Assembly (NCBI RefSeq): GCF_000620845.1
Contig: NZ_KK211189.1
Location: 64,501 to 128,500, forward strand
Length of the DNA: 64,000 nucleotides
Source: Exiguobacterium marinum DSM 16307
GTDB lineage: Bacteria; Bacillota; Bacilli; Exiguobacteriales; Exiguobacteriaceae
Direction: 5' to 3'
In this document: in pieces, positions 7,614 through 16,644 of the stretch
Layout of the letters: each line of letters begins with the position of its first letter
Numbering within the stretch: the stretch's first letter is position 1
The notes under the pieces: model-generated
Databases searched by the model: none
What the model was told of the DNA's origin: nothing
What the model saw: the letters and a program-made list of their open reading frames with translations, nothing else
Program-made: the position numbers and the translations under genes

Positions 7614-9146
7614 TCAAAAATTATAACATATGAACGCTTCATACGGCCGTAGCATTGGCGCCTCAACCTTCTCTGTCGAAACTAAACGTTCCCCGCAACC
7701 ACTGGGTAGCGGTAGCGTATCTTGAGACAAATTTGCGACGACAAGGAGTGGGGGCTCTCCATCGATTATGCGGCGATACACATATAGCCGCTCCTCCGTC
7801 GGGACGAGTTCATAAGCTCCGTCTCGAAGCAGTCTATTTGTCCGGCGTAACGCAATCAATTCTCGGTACAGATGAAGCAGACTCGTTTCATCTGAACGCA
7901 TCGTCGCGACGTCCCTGCCTGCTTCGTCGTGAGCTGATCGAAGCCACGGTATTCCCGTGCTGAACGAGTTCGTTCCTTCGTCCCATGCCATCGGAATTCG
8001 GGCATGGTCACGTCCTTTCATGCGAACAGCATCAAGCGTTCCACCCGTCCGCAAATAATTTAGCGTCTCGATATCTTGGTACTCCTCTGTCGCAATCGTA
8101 CCGTTCGTCATCCCGATCTCTTCTCCTTGATACAAAAACGGGATTCCTTTCAACCCGTACAGGAGGACTGCGAGCATCTTCGCAGCCCGCTCGTCACCAT
8201 CATACCACCGTGAAATGACACGCGGTTGATCATGATTGTTCCAGAACAGGCTATTGCGTCCTTCCACCGCAAACGCTCGTTGCCACGTATCGAGAGTGGT
8301 TTTCAGTCTCGACGGCTCGAACGGAGCAAGCTCCCATTTGCCTTGCCCTGCCTGCTCATCGAGAGCACACACTTCAAAATTGAAGACGACGTCGAGCGAA
8401 CCGTCCCGTTGCAAAGTTAGAATTTCGTTCGGAGTCAACCCGCCCGCTTCCCCAACAAGCAACAAGGAAGAGGTGTCAACTTGCGCGACTAAATCTTTCA
8501 AGTAACGGCGCATCAACGGAAAGACAAGCCATTGCTTTCGATTGACGTCTTTACCAATTAAATCAATGACATCAAACCGAAAACCAGTCACCCCGCGCTC
8601 GACCCAAAATGCTAAGACTGCTGACATTTCCTTGCGTACTTGCTCATTCCCCCAATTCAAATCTGGTTGTTCCGGAGCGAATGCGTGGAAATAGTACTGA
8701 CCCCGAATCGGTGAGTACGTCCACGTCCCACCCCCGAAGAACGATCTCCATTCATTCGGCGTATCACGCCAAATGTAGAAATCACTAAATTCTCCTTCCG
8801 GGTCACGTTCGGATTGAAGGAACCACTCATGCTGATGCGACGTGTGATTGGCGACGATGTCCATCATGATGCCGATTCCTCTGCCACGTGCTTCACGAAT
8901 CAACTCGTTCATATCATCCATCGACCCGAACAGAGAATCGATTCGTGTATAGTCTGCGACGTCATAGCCGTTATCGTAACCGGGTGAGACGTAAACCGGA
9001 TTCAACCAAATCATCTCTACCCCGAGCCAGCTTAAATAGTCGAGGCGACTGATCACTCCTTGTAAATCACCGACCCCGTCACCGTCGCTGTCTTGAAAAC
9101 TCTTTGGATATACTTGATAGACTGTGCTCACTTTTTTTGCGTTCAT
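7614..9146 (-). CDS. GH13 alpha-glucosidase, oligo-1,6-glucosidase type
   Basis: A 510-residue (beta/alpha)8 glycoside hydrolase. The nucleophile is Asp192 (GFRFDVID), the acid/base Glu233 (LLVGEAGG), and the third carboxylate Asp306 (NNHDQPR). The calcium-loop DSDGDGVGDL and the QPDLNW motif place it in the GH13_31-like group. Val after the nucleophile is typical of enzymes acting on alpha-1,6 bonds. There is no signal peptide, so it is cytoplasmic. It follows the GH94 gene with AGGAGG before its ATG. An alpha-glucosidase is unexpected in a beta-1,2-glucan operon. Confidence 0.9.
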   Translation of the reverse strand: MNAKKVSTVYQVYPKSFQDSDGDGVGDLQGVISRLDYLSWLGVEMIWLNPVYVSPGYDNGYDVADYTRIDSLFGSMDDMNELIREARGRGIGIMMDIVANHTSHQHEWFLQSERDPEGEFSDFYIWRDTPNEWRSFFGGGTWTYSPIRGQYYFHAFAPEQPDLNWGNEQVRKEMSAVLAFWVERGVTGFRFDVIDLIGKDVNRKQWLVFPLMRRYLKDLVAQVDTSSLLLVGEAGGLTPNEILTLQRDGSLDVVFNFEVCALDEQAGQGKWELAPFEPSRLKTTLDTWQRAFAVEGRNSLFWNNHDQPRVISRWYDGDERAAKMLAVLLYGLKGIPFLYQGEEIGMTNGTIATEEYQDIETLNYLRTGGTLDAVRMKGRDHARIPMAWDEGTNSFSTGIPWLRSAHDEAGRDVATMRSDETSLLHLYRELIALRRTNRLLRDGAYELVPTEERLYVYRRIIDGEPPLLVVANLSQDTLPLPSGCGERLVSTEKVEAPMLRPYEAFICYNF

Positions 9147-9167
9147 ATGGTCCTCCTATTAAGAAAA

Positions 9168-9187
9168 GGGTGACGAATTCGTCACCC
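9168..9187 (-). terminator. Perfect hairpin between the GH94 and GH13 genes
   Basis: GGGTGACGAATTCGTCACCC is a perfect 20-base palindrome that includes the TGA of the GH94 gene. On the minus strand it is followed by TTTTCTT and then the AGGAGG of the GH13 gene. It looks like a leaky intrinsic terminator or an mRNA processing and stability hairpin that would lower expression of the downstream GH13 gene. Confidence 0.6.
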
Positions 9188-12100
9188 CTTCACCGTAATC
9201 ACTAACTCATTCTTTTCCTTGGCGTAGCGCAAAAATTCATCTTTTTCGACACGCTGTCCTGCTTCGCGGTATGGGTTCGTTAGAGTGTGACCGTTCAACT
9301 TCTGACCATTCAGCGTTATACTCGGCTCACCCGTACGGAACTGGACCATCGTCTCCGCACCGAACAGGCGGATTTTCACATATGTGTCCGCATCGACAAT
9401 CGGATCGAATTCGACATGATTTGTCCCGAGACGAATCCCCAGGTAATTCGAGACGAGCTGGTTGAACCAGATTCCCGGTCCACTCGAATAAATGCGCCAT
9501 CCTGCTTTCACGGGTACCGCTCCATCTTTCAAACGGTTGAACTGTGCCTCCGCCGTATAGCGGTCAGCGAAATCTCCATCCGAACTACTGAAGTAGGCAT
9601 TTCGTTGTCTCGGTGCGGCATTTTTCACTTCATCCATCCGGACCGGGTTAATCATATTGAAGGCCGGGCGAATTTTCTCTCGAAGCCCCGCCTTCGCGAG
9701 CGCCTCGATGTAGCGAATATGAGCATGAACGTACTGCAGCCCAATCTCACGACCAAAGTTCGCGGCCTGTTCGGCCCGCATAAAGTGACGACTGACTCCG
9801 CCTTGGTACTCGGCAGGTCGGTTCATGAGACGGACTCCGTCCGGGAACGTCAAATGCGTGGCGATCAAATCAAAGTTACGTGTCATCTGGTCTTGGTCGA
9901 CAAGTTCAGCGATGACACTGCGCGTCATTGGCAACAAGCGGTAGCGCATTGGCAGCGTTTCGTCGGACGGATGAAGCATCGCCTCGAAGCGTCCATCAAC
10001 TTCTTTTAAGAATCCTGCGATAACCCCGTCTCGAATCATCTCGTCTGTGAACTGCTTCCGAATTGCTTGGCTCAACTCACCTAAACGATCTGCCAAATGT
10101 GACGCCGGCAACTGTTCGTGCAACTGACGGAACGTTTGGTACGTCAATGTGACCGTCCATGAACTGATGAGGTGACGTTTCAAATCCTCATCGGCTGGTT
10201 GGAGCGTGTCGTCCCAGTCTCCTCCACCGTAAGCCGAAAAGACAGAACCTTCGACAAAGTGATCTTCAATGAATCCAAGTGCTCGTTCCACGTGCGAATA
10301 CAGTGAAGCTTCCGCTTCTGTCTTTCCATCACGATAGCGGAATGGAATTATTTCGTCTAGACACGTCACGTCCTCAGTTCGGGCTAAGTAATCCGACAAT
10401 GCCTTGAGCGGCCAAACGATGACATCGCCATGACTATCCTCTTGTTGGATACCCTCATATTCATCGAACATGAACCATTGTGGCCAATCTCCGTCCTTAA
10501 ATTGATGACTGAAAATCACGAGCAAGAGTTTTCGCGCCTCTTCAAAATGACCGGTCGCAAGCAAGAACTCCATCGGCCCTTGTGAAACGTCCCGCGTCCC
10601 CCAAGCGGCTCCACCATACTGCTCTAGACCGTGCGGTGATTGATAGTGTACCCGCATGTTTTGAACGTACCAAAACGCTTGAATATTCAACGCTTCGATG
10701 TCAGGTGTCTCACCTTCAAGCGTGAGTCCGTTCATATAGCTATCCATCCACGTCCGGTAAGCGTGTCGCTCCTGATTTTCATCAAGTCCGAACGGGACGT
10801 GAGTGGCCAGTCCAAGGTGCATCGTCACACGCTCACTCGGCTCAAAAGACATCCAGACGAGATCGTCCTCAAACAATCGGTCGAACCAATCTGACGTTTT
10901 GAGGAGCTCAAACGGCTGATTGCTTTCGATCGCGTACGCCAAATTAGGTCGTGTTCCGGCGCTGTCTGCCGTATTGTCCGCTTTGAATAGGAGCCGGTTG
11001 TCCATCTGCTCCATACGGAACGGAACGACGTACTCTTGCGTGTTCATCGCGACCTGGTGGCTCATGACGATCCGTCGCGATTGCGACGATTCGACGGTCG
11101 TCTTGATAACAGGAGCATCTGAGGCGATAACTGTACGGACGATAATCGTCTCCCCGTCTAACTCGTAGCGCCATACGGCCTCGTTCAGACGCATCTCGAA
11201 CAGACTCGGCATCGTCAGCAAACGGTATGCCCCGTTCATCTCGACATAGATGCGTTGCCCTGACGTTTTCGGGACATTGAGTGGATTACGGACGTTGGTC
11301 GTCCATTTGTTGAAGTTTGTGTTGCCGTAAACGATATGCGAGTTAAAGACACCGTTCATGAATACGGTCGTCGCGAGCTTCGACTCGTCCGGCATCAGAC
11401 TCCCAGCGTTCAATAAGATGTTCCCGTGACTTCGCTCAACGAGAGGCTCTTTCGCCGCTAAGACGACGTGCGAACCCTCTTCGGTGAAGAATGACATGAG
11501 CTGTCCACCCTCTATCTCTTCGAGTCGTCGCACCGGGTAGAGGCGCTCGATTTCGCTCATCGCGAGCCCGCCACCGCTGATTGGTTGGAACGATTGGTGA
11601 AGTCGCGGGCGCGGACGTACTGTTTGATCGACAGGCGTGCCCGCTTCGATTGTTGTGAAATGCTTGATTGAATTCTCTGTCAGCTCTTCAGGATGATCTT
11701 GAACGAATGATAATTCGAATGTGATTTCTCGTTCCGTCCCCATGTCTAACGTCTCTGTACGAAGTGTCGGCAAAGCGAACTCATATTGATAGACACGGGA
11801 AGGCAACGCATTGTCTAGTCCTGCGGCCCGCCCGGTCAATTTATACGATGTACCATATACATCAAAACCATCCGTCGCATATTCTGCGATAGTTCGGGAC
11901 GACGTCATTCGAATCGCCGGGAACCCGGTCGACTGCTTTTGATTTTGGCGCGCCATCAGCGCCGTATCCGTCTTCATATAGTCGATATACTGGGCCATGT
12001 AAGCCTCATTCGTGCGAACACCACCTTCATCAGCAAGCCCGAGATCTTGGACGTACGTGACGTCGAATTGACCTGTCCCTTCGAATGTAGCGTCAAAGCG

Positions 12101-12400
12101 AACGCCGTGGTCACTGATTGTCCCTCGTACTTCATATGCGAACTCCGGATAGTGTCCTGACCAAACGATTTCCTGACCAGAGGCCGCGAAATCACTAGGT
12201 GAATGCAATCCCAGCAACGGTCGGGCAACTCCGCCCTCATGTCGGACATAAAGGTTTGCCATCGAGCCGTCAAATGGATGATGGATTAACTGATTGACCA
12301 TGATCGGTCCGGTTTTAAATTGGCGGATGTCTCCCATCGGAGTGAGCGAAAGGCTCACGTCTCCGCATGTTAGTGTTGTCTGTTCGGTTAATACATTCAC
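9182..12400 (-). CDS. 1,2-beta-oligoglucan phosphorylase, GH94
   Basis: A cytoplasmic protein of 1072 residues with the size and layout of the GH94 1,2-beta-oligoglucan phosphorylases (Listeria Lin1839 type). It has a large N-terminal beta-sandwich, then an (alpha/alpha)6 barrel with AWGTRDVSQGPMEF and the catalytic-acid motif YGGGDWDDTLQP, where Asp728 is the likely general acid. The reaction is phosphorolysis of beta-1,2-linked glucans to glucose 1-phosphate. I start at the GTG at 12400, not the GTG at 12409, because GAGG is 8 bases upstream and GTG overlaps the GH3 stop as GTGA, a coupled arrangement. Substrate specificity is inferred from locus match. Confidence 0.82.
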   Translation of the reverse strand: MNVLTEQTTLTCGDVSLSLTPMGDIRQFKTGPIMVNQLIHHPFDGSMANLYVRHEGGVARPLLGLHSPSDFAASGQEIVWSGHYPEFAYEVRGTISDHGVRFDATFEGTGQFDVTYVQDLGLADEGGVRTNEAYMAQYIDYMKTDTALMARQNQKQSTGFPAIRMTSSRTIAEYATDGFDVYGTSYKLTGRAAGLDNALPSRVYQYEFALPTLRTETLDMGTEREITFELSFVQDHPEELTENSIKHFTTIEAGTPVDQTVRPRPRLHQSFQPISGGGLAMSEIERLYPVRRLEEIEGGQLMSFFTEEGSHVVLAAKEPLVERSHGNILLNAGSLMPDESKLATTVFMNGVFNSHIVYGNTNFNKWTTNVRNPLNVPKTSGQRIYVEMNGAYRLLTMPSLFEMRLNEAVWRYELDGETIIVRTVIASDAPVIKTTVESSQSRRIVMSHQVAMNTQEYVVPFRMEQMDNRLLFKADNTADSAGTRPNLAYAIESNQPFELLKTSDWFDRLFEDDLVWMSFEPSERVTMHLGLATHVPFGLDENQERHAYRTWMDSYMNGLTLEGETPDIEALNIQAFWYVQNMRVHYQSPHGLEQYGGAAWGTRDVSQGPMEFLLATGHFEEARKLLLVIFSHQFKDGDWPQWFMFDEYEGIQQEDSHGDVIVWPLKALSDYLARTEDVTCLDEIIPFRYRDGKTEAEASLYSHVERALGFIEDHFVEGSVFSAYGGGDWDDTLQPADEDLKRHLISSWTVTLTYQTFRQLHEQLPASHLADRLGELSQAIRKQFTDEMIRDGVIAGFLKEVDGRFEAMLHPSDETLPMRYRLLPMTRSVIAELVDQDQMTRNFDLIATHLTFPDGVRLMNRPAEYQGGVSRHFMRAEQAANFGREIGLQYVHAHIRYIEALAKAGLREKIRPAFNMINPVRMDEVKNAAPRQRNAYFSSSDGDFADRYTAEAQFNRLKDGAVPVKAGWRIYSSGPGIWFNQLVSNYLGIRLGTNHVEFDPIVDADTYVKIRLFGAETMVQFRTGEPSITLNGQKLNGHTLTNPYREAGQRVEKDEFLRYAKEKNELVITVKG

Positions 12401-14550
12401 GTCGTACACCTCGTTTTTGTTTTTAGTTCAAAAGATTTTGCCAATACGTCACGGCTGTTCGGGCCCACAAAAAGCGTAAACGTTCCCTGATCAGCGTCAA
12501 ACGAACCGTTCGGCTGAAGATAGCGGAGCATATTTCCTTCAACGGTGAACGTTACCGTCACGGATTCGCCGGCTTTGAGGGTCACTTTCTCGTACCCTTT
12601 CAATTGTTTGACCGGCCGTGAGACTTTGGCTATGTTGTCTTGGATATACCATTGGACAATTTCTTCTGCCGTCGTCGCCCCATCATTTCGAATGACGACA
12701 GTCGCCTCGACGATGCCGCCTGTTTTGTCTTTGACGATGAAATCGTTGTAGCTAAACGTTGTGTATGTCATACCATATCCGAAAGGGAAAAGCGGCTCGT
12801 TCGGTGCGTCGAGATATTTGCTCGTGTAGCGTGGGTCAGCGTGTTCGATGTCTGACGGACGCCCTGTCCGCAACGCGTCGTAGCGGATCGGTACTTGTCC
12901 GATGTTATAAGGAAACGACATCGTCAGTTTCCCCGACGGACTGACTTGCCCGTACAATAAGTTCACAAGCGCCGAACCAGCTTCAGTTCCCGGATACCAG
13001 GCCTCAAGCACCGCATCCGAATGTTCAACGACGTCGCGCAAATCGAGCGGACGGCCATTGAACAAAATCGTCACGACTGGTTTCCCGAGTGACTTTAGAC
13101 GCTTAAGCCCTTCGCGCTGTGTCTTCGGAAGACGAATGTCCGTACGGCTGCCGGCTTCACCGCTCATCCACGAGGCTTCGCCAAGCGCCAGGATGACGAC
13201 ATCCGACTGTTCTGCGATGCGGCAAGCCTCCGTCCAATCAATTTCTTTTTCGACGGTCGATCCTTCCGCAAACACATAAGGAATTTCAGCCCGGTCAAAT
13301 GCCTGCCGCAACGTCACGGCTTCTTCTCTTTTCCCATATCCGTCCCACGGACCAAGCACGTCGTTTGAGTCGGCGAACGGTCCGATGAGCGCGATGCGTT
13401 GCTTTTGTAACGGAAGGACACCATCATTTTTCAAAAGGACCGCACTCTTTTCTGCCAGACGACGCGCCTGGTCTCGATGCCCATCTGAAAGGTGGAGCGT
13501 TGTCTCTTTCGCTTGATCAATCCCCCGGTAAGGGTTGTCGAATAAACCTAATTCTTTTTTTAGCTTCAAAATCCGCAAGACCGCCTCATCCAGTAAAGCC
13601 TCATCGACCCCATCTGCAAGCACCGCTTCCAGATGATTCGTGTATGCGCCCGACATCATATCAATATCAACGCCAGCTCGGAGTGCGAGTTCACCCGCAT
13701 CCTTCAGCGTCTCGGCGACGCCATGATGGATGAGTTCTTTGATTGCAGTCCAGTCCGAGATCAATACACCTTCAAAGCCCCAGTCACTGCGGAGGATATC
13801 CCGCATTAGATATTCACTAGCCGTGGCCGGAACACCATGGACGACATTGAAACTCGTCATTACCATCTTCGCCCCCTCTTCAAGGGCTCGTTTATAGGCC
13901 GGCAAATGGAACTCACGCAGCTCGCGGTCAGATACATCGACCGTATTGTAGTCGCGTCCTCCTTCCGGCGCGCCATACGCCGCGAAGTGCTTGACGCAGG
14001 CAGCCAGCGTATCATCTCTCGTCAAATCGTCCGACTGATAACCACGGACGAATGCCGCCGCCATCTCACCGTTCAACCACACGTCTTCTCCGCTCGATTC
14101 CATGACACGCCCCCATCGTGGGTCGCGTGACAAGTCAGCCATAGGAGAGAACGTGACGTGTAGACCGGAAACAGTCGCTTCAACGGAAGAAGTGCGTGCC
14201 ATTTGTTCAATTTCGTTGAGATCCCACGAACAGGCCATCGCGAGCGGGACCGGGAAAATCGTCCGGTGTCCGTGAATGATGTCCGCCATGAACAAGAGCG
14301 GGATGCCGAGTCGATTATGTCGCAAGTAACTTTCCTGCAACTTTTGCGCTTGTTTAGCGTTGCTGATTCCGATGACCGATCCGATGTTCCACCTATTCTC
14401 GTCGGTGATGCCGTCTTCTTTCAACAACTCCGCAATCGGTCCGGTGATCACATCTTGCTCATCATCCGAAAAAATGGATGGCAGTGTCTGAACAAGCTGT
14501 CCCACCTTTTCAGCTACTGTCATCTCCTGCACTAATTGTGTCGCTCTCAT
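12397..14550 (-). CDS. bglX: GH3 beta-glucosidase
   Basis: A 717-residue GH3 enzyme. The N-terminal barrel carries the catalytic nucleophile Asp266 in VLISDW. The alpha/beta sandwich domain contains the substrate motif QSDVVILALGEASWMSGEAG, with the likely acid/base Glu, and the C-terminus is a fibronectin-III-like domain. There is no signal peptide, so it acts inside the cell on imported oligosaccharides. It is the first gene of the enzyme operon and is translationally coupled to GH94. In Listeria the equivalent GH3 enzyme prefers sophorose-type beta-1,2 links; that specificity is inference here. Confidence 0.88.
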   Translation of the reverse strand: MRATQLVQEMTVAEKVGQLVQTLPSIFSDDEQDVITGPIAELLKEDGITDENRWNIGSVIGISNAKQAQKLQESYLRHNRLGIPLLFMADIIHGHRTIFPVPLAMACSWDLNEIEQMARTSSVEATVSGLHVTFSPMADLSRDPRWGRVMESSGEDVWLNGEMAAAFVRGYQSDDLTRDDTLAACVKHFAAYGAPEGGRDYNTVDVSDRELREFHLPAYKRALEEGAKMVMTSFNVVHGVPATASEYLMRDILRSDWGFEGVLISDWTAIKELIHHGVAETLKDAGELALRAGVDIDMMSGAYTNHLEAVLADGVDEALLDEAVLRILKLKKELGLFDNPYRGIDQAKETTLHLSDGHRDQARRLAEKSAVLLKNDGVLPLQKQRIALIGPFADSNDVLGPWDGYGKREEAVTLRQAFDRAEIPYVFAEGSTVEKEIDWTEACRIAEQSDVVILALGEASWMSGEAGSRTDIRLPKTQREGLKRLKSLGKPVVTILFNGRPLDLRDVVEHSDAVLEAWYPGTEAGSALVNLLYGQVSPSGKLTMSFPYNIGQVPIRYDALRTGRPSDIEHADPRYTSKYLDAPNEPLFPFGYGMTYTTFSYNDFIVKDKTGGIVEATVVIRNDGATTAEEIVQWYIQDNIAKVSRPVKQLKGYEKVTLKAGESVTVTFTVEGNMLRYLQPNGSFDADQGTFTLFVGPNSRDVLAKSFELKTKTRCTT

Positions 14551-14576
14551 TCCATCCCGCCTTTAACTTTTATTTG

Positions 14577-14660
14577 TTAATCGAAACGTTTCACCTGTGT
14601 ATACCAAAATTATAAGCGCTTACAAAAAGAGATGCAATGGTTTATCGAAACGTTTCTATA
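14577..14660 (-). promoter_or_regulatory. Promoter, two LacI-type operators and a cre-like site for the GH3-GH94-GH13 operon
   Basis: On the minus strand TTGCAT (14632-14637) and TATAAT (14609-14614) are 17 bases apart. Operators with the core CGAAACGTTTC lie on both sides, at 14578-14593 (downstream) and 14642-14658 (upstream), matching those before the importer gene. A CcpA cre-like sequence, TGTAAGCGCTTATA (14611-14624 complement, one mismatch to consensus), overlaps the -10 box. Induction by the sugar and glucose repression are both readable here. Confidence 0.82.
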
Positions 14661-14689
14661 AAAATGTACTTATATTTTCCATCCAATAA

Positions 14690-14740
14690 GAAAAAACGAC
14701 TTAAAATCAAATTGTTCTTGATTTTAAGTCGTTTTTTCTT
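14690..14740. terminator. Bidirectional terminator
   Basis: Arms AAAAAACGACTTAAAATCAA and TTGATTTTAAGTCGTTTTTT form a 20-base perfect stem with a 7-base loop. It separates the glycan operon promoter region from the minus-strand UPF0303 gene that ends at 14744. Confidence 0.85.
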
Positions 14741-14743
14741 CAT

Positions 14744-15188
14744 TTAATTTTGACACTGTCGATAACGTTCCATGCCTCTAACCGCATACTTATGATCAAT
14801 CTCCAGTGCTAAGCCTGCGACTGACACCGTACCAATCATCCCGACACCGTTCACGCGGATCGGAAGCGTTCCTCGCTGGTAACAGTGAATCTGTATCGTG
14901 TGAGAGACCCGACTCTTCAAAACGCTTTGCGATGAAGTGCGAGCTAAGTTGATAGTGGTCCGTCACCCGTTTCTTCCGAAACAACCACATGTAATTCTCT
15001 TCTGGCGTTCCTTCCATCAAATACGTGAAGACCGGGATACGGTTCTTTTCGATATGAACAGCGACGTTCACCCCGTCCTCTTTCTCCAAGTCGATGATCG
15101 TTTGACCGAGTTGAAGTGCCTCTTCGTGACCGAGCGTCAAAAGTGTTAATTGTTCCTCTTGTGCTTGAAGTTGTGTTGTATTCATCAT
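14744..15188 (-). pseudogene. UPF0303 / heme-degrading-domain family gene, frameshifted
   Basis: The N-terminal frame (15188 to about 14900) is a normal UPF0303 protein, with a GHEEALQLG opening and the segment MWLFRKKRVTDHYQLSSHF. It then loses frame. The expected C-terminus (IHCYQRGTLPIRVNGVG, then GTVSVAGLALEIDHKYAV) is intact in another frame and ends at TAA 14744-14746. The shift lies in or near GGGTCTCTCACACG (minus strand, about 14895-14915). Left as is, the product would have a 29-residue nonsense tail. This is a real mutation or a base-call error. Confidence 0.8.
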
Positions 15189-15202
15189 GATCTTTCCTTA
15201 TA

Positions 15203-15232
15203 CGAAACAAACCCGTCACACAGGGTGACAGG
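15203..15232 (-). terminator. Terminator-like hairpin after the upstream amine-oxidase gene
   Basis: On the minus strand CCTGTCAC and GTGACGGG pair (one wobble) around CCTGT, followed by TTTGTTT. It lies between the amine-oxidase stop and the UPF0303 start. Confidence 0.6.
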
Positions 15233-15237
15233 CTCGA

Positions 15238-16278
15238 TTAATCTTCTATGTTGAATTGCTTTACAACCCGCTCCGCTGACCGCAACGCCCCTTCGATATG
15301 TCCCCCGAATTGCGCATCCGTCTCCGAACCAATCAAATGGAGACAGTCTCCGAGCTCGATTGGACCGTAAGCCGGGAATGCCGTGAGCGGCATGAGGTCG
15401 TCAGATGTCGCTGTCTCTGATTCTGTCGACCAATCCATATAGTGAAATCGCAAGAAGTGATTCGCTTTCGGACCATATAACTTCTCCAGTTGCTCGATGA
15501 CACGCGTCTTCACTTGTCCTCCCCCCAGCGCTTCTCGTTCTCCCGGTGACAGACGGAAGAATCCGAACAGCGCACCTTGACCGTCCATTGGCGAGGCGTC
15601 ATGAATCTCTTGAAGCGGACCGACCCAACTCATCCCAAAGCCAGACAGACCTTCTTCTCGCCAGAACGGTGTTTCGTATACGATGAGCGCCTTCGCCTGG
15701 GATGCCATCCACGTTGGAGTCGTCTTAAGTGCATTTCGTGTTGAAGCTGACAATTCAGGATGGATTGTCAGCTTGGCAACAAGGCGTGGAGGAAGTGCAA
15801 GAATCACGTCGTCCGTGTGATGCACCGAACCATTTTGGAACGTCAATTGAACTCGGTCGGACTGTCGATCAATGGACGTGAGGCGATGCCCTAGCCGAAC
15901 GATGTCATCGGGCAACTTCGCATAAAGCGCTTCTACCAGACTCATCATCCCGCCGACTAAACGTTTCGATTGAACGATGCTTTCCTCTGGCAACACATGT
16001 CGTTCCGGTGCGGTCGTCGTCTGTCGTTCGAGCACCATCTCCCCTGTCGTATGTTGAACGAACGACTCGAGTCCGAGTGTAGCCACGAGTTCCGAGATTG
16101 TCCTCTCCGTATCTGGCCAATACCATGTCGGTCCGAGGTCATAGCCGTCCTTCGTGAAGATGCGTCCGCCGACTCGATCACGTGCCTCGAAGATTGTGAC
16201 GTTATATCCTTTTTGGTGAAGTTGAGTCGCGGCGTAGAGCCCGCTGATACCAGCTCCGATGATGGCAATTGATTTCAT
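15238..16278 (-). CDS. FAD-dependent amine oxidase family protein
   Basis: A 346-residue flavoprotein. The N-terminal Rossmann motif is [16 protein letters not shown], followed by the second FAD contact [12 protein letters not shown], the signature of flavin monoamine oxidases and phytoene desaturases. The C-terminus keeps the flavin-binding [13 protein letters not shown]. It is shorter than classical monoamine oxidases (about 450 residues), mainly in the substrate domain. No signal peptide is seen. The amine or other substrate cannot be predicted. Confidence 0.82.
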   Translation of the reverse strand: MKSIAIIGAGISGLYAATQLHQKGYNVTIFEARDRVGGRIFTKDGYDLGPTWYWPDTERTISELVATLGLESFVQHTTGEMVLERQTTTAPERHVLPEESIVQSKRLVGGMMSLVEALYAKLPDDIVRLGHRLTSIDRQSDRVQLTFQNGSVHHTDDVILALPPRLVAKLTIHPELSASTRNALKTTPTWMASQAKALIVYETPFWREEGLSGFGMSWVGPLQEIHDASPMDGQGALFGFFRLSPGEREALGGGQVKTRVIEQLEKLYGPKANHFLRFHYMDWSTESETATSDDLMPLTAFPAYGPIELGDCLHLIGSETDAQFGGHIEGALRSAERVVKQFNIED

Positions 16279-16359
16279 GTAAATTCTCCTTTGTCGTACG
16301 TCTCTCCTCGATTATACTGAGTTAGATGGCTTTACATATGCAAGAAAGGACGACATCAA

Positions 16360-16644
16360 TTGAAAAATATGTTCTATTATCTATTCTTCCCTTATATCGT
16401 ATTGATGCGCATTTTGTACCGTTTTATTCAAACTAAGGGTCGGATGACAGTGGCGATGTGTCTCGTTTCATATCCCGTATGGTCTCTATTTTTATTCGAC
16501 CTCATTCAATGGCCGACCGCAGTCGAATTTGTCATCATTATGTACGTATCAAGCGCTCTATATGTCCCTCATTTTTTCTTTGACACAGATGTGAAGCGAA
16601 GACGACCGAACGGGTACATCCCAATTGCAGAACGGCATCGTTAA
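16360..16644 (+). CDS. Small membrane protein, unknown
   Basis: A 94-residue protein with two or three hydrophobic segments (about residues 4-22, 30-50 and 57-75) and a basic C-terminus. The start is a TTG with AAAGGA 9 bases upstream; the ATG at 16369 is an alternative. It converges on, and overlaps by 4 bases, the nucleotidyltransferase gene (shared TTAA stops). No family recognised. Confidence 0.65.
   Translation: MKNMFYYLFFPYIVLMRILYRFIQTKGRMTVAMCLVSYPVWSLFLFDLIQWPTAVEFVIIMYVSSALYVPHFFFDTDVKRRRPNGYIPIAERHR

Noticed and set aside
14611-14624. A third LacI operator at this palindrome
   Set aside because: Its centre AAGCGCTT differs from the AAACGTTT core of the other sites and fits a cre (CcpA) element better.
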